Assembly (NCBI GenBank): GCA_963794605.1
Contig: CAWCEN010000002.1
Span: 434,001 to 498,000, forward strand
DNA: 64,000 nt
Origin: VAXT01 sp963794605
Lineage (GTDB): Bacteria; Actinomycetota; Thermoleophilia; Gaiellales; Gaiellaceae
Direction: 5' to 3'
Of this stretch, positions 61,531-64,000 are shown one piece after another; the first letter of the stretch is position 1; each line of letters opens with the position of its first letter. Position numbers and translations under genes: made by a program. The notes beneath the pieces are model-generated. The model was not told where the DNA came from, did no database searches, and saw nothing but the letters and a program-made list of their open reading frames with translations.

Positions 61531-61737
61531 CTATTTGATGAGCGTGAGCATCTTGAACATCGGCAGGCACATCCCGATCACGATGGTGCCCACCATGATC
61601 CTCACGCCGATCATCAGGATCGGCTCGATGATGGGCGTGAGCGACTGGATGCTCGAGTCGACCTCGTCCCGTGAAGTCGGCGACCTTGCCGAGAAGAAGC
61701 GCGATCTTCTGGACGCAAAGCGCGCGAGGAAGCGTAC
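61531..61737 (-). pseudogene. C-terminal remnant of a PilC/GspF type IV pilus membrane protein
   Basis: The minus strand reads K-I-A-L-L-L-G-K-V-A-D-F near 61680-61725, then, one base out of frame, D-E-V-D-S-S-I-Q-S-L-T-P-I-I-E-P-I-L-M-I to L-P-M-F-K-M-L and a stop at 61531. D-E-V-D...I-I-E-P is the conserved PilC/GspF C-terminal signature. Only about 60 residues remain, with a frame break at about 61670, so it is a fragment. It abuts the GT-C gene, suggesting a rearrangement junction. Confidence 0.7.
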
Positions 61738-63855
61738 TCATTTTGAAACGACTTTTGAAGCGGCGTATCTCAGCGGAGGTCGTAGGGCAACCGAAAGTGC
61801 CCGAACCGAGACAAACTTGCCGTCGATTACCGAAGATTGTCCGCCGACTAGCGCAAACTTGCTCGACCACAATCCTCCCCCGATTACGGGGAGCGAGACC
61901 ACAGTCGGACGTTCGCCGACGGTAATCCGTCGATGGAGCCCCGAGGACGACGTGAACAAGAGGACTGCCTTCGGACGGTGACGATCGGTTCGGAGACGAA
62001 GAACGAGTCTCGTGTGCAGGCGCGCGTTCGGAGCCGGCGCGGTGACGACGAACCGCCCGGAGGATCCGAGGTAACCAGATCGCTTGAACCAGCCGTCGGC
62101 AAGGAATGAGACCGTCGGATTGCCGGCCTTGCTGACGACGAGTAGCCCCGCTTTCGAATGCACGCGTGCCCCTCTGAGTCGAACGACAGCCGACTCGGCG
62201 TCGAAAACAAGCGCGCCACGAACCCTCCTGCCGTTCGCGCGGACAACGCCGCCGCGCCCGATCTCGGCGGCTGTCGCCGCGAAGTTGTCTGGGTGTCCGG
62301 CATCCACGAGCACGCGTTGAATCGCCGGATTCCAAAAGAGCGTGCTCATTAGCTTGGAGTTATCCGTCGAACTCGACGTGACAAACGTCGCAGGCCCGCT
62401 GATGGCTATCTGGCGGGTGGCACCTTGACCCGGATCGACGAGGACCACGGATGCACCTGCGCTCGCCCCGCCGCAGATTGCCAAGCCAATGAGAGCGACG
62501 GCGAATGGTCTCCCAAAGCGCGCGAAGATCAGCGCCGCCACGGTAACCACGACTAAGGGAGCGACGAGGGCAACTGGAAAGCCCGACCCCAGTGCGTCGC
62601 GCGCCGGTCTCAAGGCGACAAGCGCGGGCGCAAAATCATCCCTCGCGAAAAGGAGCAGGCTATCGACCGGGAGCAGGACGGCGAGACCCGCAAATGCAGC
62701 CAGAAGCACGCGGTGCGCACGGCGCTCGAGGAGGCCATCACGCATTCCGACCAGGAAAGCAAGCGCCAGCAAAGGAGCGCCGTAGAAGGTGTAGCGCTCC
62801 ATGAGCTGTTCTACTTCCACTCCGAAGATCGCTGCTTGAAGCAGTAGCACGCCAAGGAGGGGAACGACTAGCAGCCCGAACGCTCGCTGGCGCGCGTCGC
62901 GTGAGCGGATCATCGAGAGAATCCCGAGTACCGCTCCAGGAACGATTACCCAGCCGGACGCAATCGCGAGCAATGCGGCGTTCGCGGCGAACCAATGTAG
63001 AGTGGCTCCGGGAGTGAGTTCGAAGCTGGCGAGTCCTGCGTAGAGGCCAAGAATGCGTTGCATCCCGATCACGGCAACGAGTCCCCCGACAATCCCGACC
63101 GTCGCACAGACGAGCCACTGGTCCCGAACGACGCGACGTGGACTCAGGTGTCCGGAGAATGCCCAGCCCGCACAGAGGTAAGTGATCGGGAGCACGGCAA
63201 ACTGCGTTCGAGCAAAGACGAGGAGTCCGCAAACGACGAGGAACAACACCTGCTTCCGCGCTGTGGGTGCGGCTAACGCCTCGACGGCGAGCAGCACCGC
63301 TGTCAGGAAGAGCGGATATGCGAACGGCTCGCTCAGCATGAACCCGCCGTAGACCGCATCGGGTATCAGAACGGCGAAAACGGCGGCGGCGACGCGCGCC
63401 CGATCGCCGAGCCCGAGTCGAGCGGCGAGGATGTACGCAGGTAACGCGGAAAGTGCGATTGCAAGAACACCCTCTGTCTGCGCGATCCGATATGCGACGT
63501 GAACGTTGTCGACGAGCCACGCGGGCGCGAAGACCAGTGGCGCCAACAGAGACAGAAACTCGACGTGCTCGCCGCGTATCGAGGGGAACGAACCGCTCCA
63601 CAGCGACCGCGAGAGTGCAGTGTAGAAGTATTCGTCCGGAAAGTACCTCGGCGTATTGATTAGAAATGCCGCAATGAGCCGGGCGGCGAAGATCGCAGTC
63701 ACGAGCGCGGCGGCGACCATCGGCGCCGGCGCGGACGCAGGAGCGACGCTGCGAGCGCGGCGGGACTCGCCAGTCTCGGGCTTCGGCGTGGTCGACTCGA
63801 AAGCGCCGCCCCCGCTCGGCGCTCGGTCGACCCTTTCGGACGGGGCGTCTACCAC
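61738..63855 (-). CDS. Large GT-C-like membrane glycosyltransferase
   Basis: 705 residues. A Pro/Ser-rich cytoplasmic N-terminus, then about 12-13 membrane helices; the first outside loop has R-Y-F-P-D-E-Y-F-Y-T-A-L-S-R-S-L-W, the acidic Asp-Glu pair expected in GT-C enzymes using polyprenyl-phosphate sugars. The last ~270 residues form an extracellular beta-rich domain. Base composition is lower in GC than its neighbours, hinting at recent acquisition. GTG start 63855. The segment 63856-64000 shows nothing I can name. Confidence 0.75.
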   Translation of the reverse strand: MVDAPSERVDRAPSGGGAFESTTPKPETGESRRARSVAPASAPAPMVAAALVTAIFAARLIAAFLINTPRYFPDEYFYTALSRSLWSGSFPSIRGEHVEFLSLLAPLVFAPAWLVDNVHVAYRIAQTEGVLAIALSALPAYILAARLGLGDRARVAAAVFAVLIPDAVYGGFMLSEPFAYPLFLTAVLLAVEALAAPTARKQVLFLVVCGLLVFARTQFAVLPITYLCAGWAFSGHLSPRRVVRDQWLVCATVGIVGGLVAVIGMQRILGLYAGLASFELTPGATLHWFAANAALLAIASGWVIVPGAVLGILSMIRSRDARQRAFGLLVVPLLGVLLLQAAIFGVEVEQLMERYTFYGAPLLALAFLVGMRDGLLERRAHRVLLAAFAGLAVLLPVDSLLLFARDDFAPALVALRPARDALGSGFPVALVAPLVVVTVAALIFARFGRPFAVALIGLAICGGASAGASVVLVDPGQGATRQIAISGPATFVTSSSTDNSKLMSTLFWNPAIQRVLVDAGHPDNFAATAAEIGRGGVVRANGRRVRGALVFDAESAVVRLRGARVHSKAGLLVVSKAGNPTVSFLADGWFKRSGYLGSSGRFVVTAPAPNARLHTRLVLRLRTDRHRPKAVLLFTSSSGLHRRITVGERPTVVSLPVIGGGLWSSKFALVGGQSSVIDGKFVSVRALSVALRPPLRYAASKVVSK

Positions 63856-64000
63856 TGCAAGCTGACGAGGATCGGCTCGGGTGATATGGCGCGCCGTCAG
63901 ACAGCTGGAGTAGGCCGCGAAACACGATGGTGAATCGTCGCCGCCGCCGGCATGAGTTCGCTTGACCCAGTTGGGTCGTCCTGCGGAACAGAGCCGATCG

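Overview
The window looks like a chromosomal segment of a high-GC actinobacterium, most probably from the Thermoleophilia (Gaiellales/Solirubrobacterales-like). The grounds are the strong G/C third-position bias, frequent GTG and TTG starts, a classical actinobacterial FHA-PP2C-RodA-PbpA-PknB operon, a SufBCDSU iron-sulfur system, an A2-type cytochrome oxidase and dTDP-rhamnose genes. The lineage is an inference from gene content. No plasmid, phage, transposase, CRISPR or rRNA gene is visible. At least three frame disruptions (a VOC gene, a kinase, a PilC/GspF remnant) mean some genes are broken or the assembly has indels.

Region 1 (1-8332) is a cell-envelope growth and signalling block. It runs FHA protein, PP2C phosphatase, RodA/FtsW, penicillin-binding protein, PASTA kinase and D-Ala-D-Ala ligase as one run of 4-bp or 1-bp overlaps, facing a second Ser/Thr kinase. 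Region 2 (8361-17839) is mixed metabolism: aminotransferase, PdxH, DNA polymerase IV, multicopper oxidase, an enolase-superfamily protein, dCTP deaminase, an SDR, an S51 peptidase, an O-methyltransferase and a Rieske protein.

Region 3 (17528-30471) holds the iron-sulfur assembly genes on the minus strand in two blocks: sufS-sufU-Rieske-methyltransferase and sufC-sufB-three VOC genes-sufD. Between the blocks sit GtrA, a GT2 glycosyltransferase, and a striking pair of paralogous cytochrome c lipoproteins flanking a GT-C membrane glycosyltransferase.

Region 4 (30572-39733) carries tatA-tatC, an adenosine-deaminase-like enzyme, a TPR membrane protein, a STAS protein, a di-heme cytochrome c lipoprotein, and the cytochrome c oxidase genes (ctaC, ctaD, ctaE). 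The oxidase genes are interleaved with two UspA-like proteins that contain three copies of one domain. Electrons probably flow from the cytochrome c lipoprotein to CuA of CtaC and on to CtaD.

Region 5 (39740-44000) has an M23 endopeptidase, a GGDEF/HD-GYP c-di-GMP enzyme, a CBS protein, tRNA-Lys(CTT) and a remarkable tandem structured repeat. Region 6 (44071-56427) is surface polysaccharide and secreted-protein territory: an SGNH-like protein, a WbpA/WbpB/WbpD-like nucleotide-sugar set, a subtilase, SpoIID, a third kinase, rmlB and rmlACD, and an LspA-like protein lacking a catalytic Asp. Region 7 (56478-64000) has an M24 peptidase, a zinc-ribbon protein, a VOC protein, a cyclase-ATPase-TPR regulator, a PilC remnant and a large GT-C membrane protein.

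The most interesting non-coding signals are two repeat families whose copies differ by compensatory changes in predicted stems: a ~155-bp tandem element beside tRNA-Lys, and a ~77-bp double-hairpin element found upstream of two unrelated genes. The most interesting protein signal is the duplicated cytochrome c plus Cys/His-rich domain.
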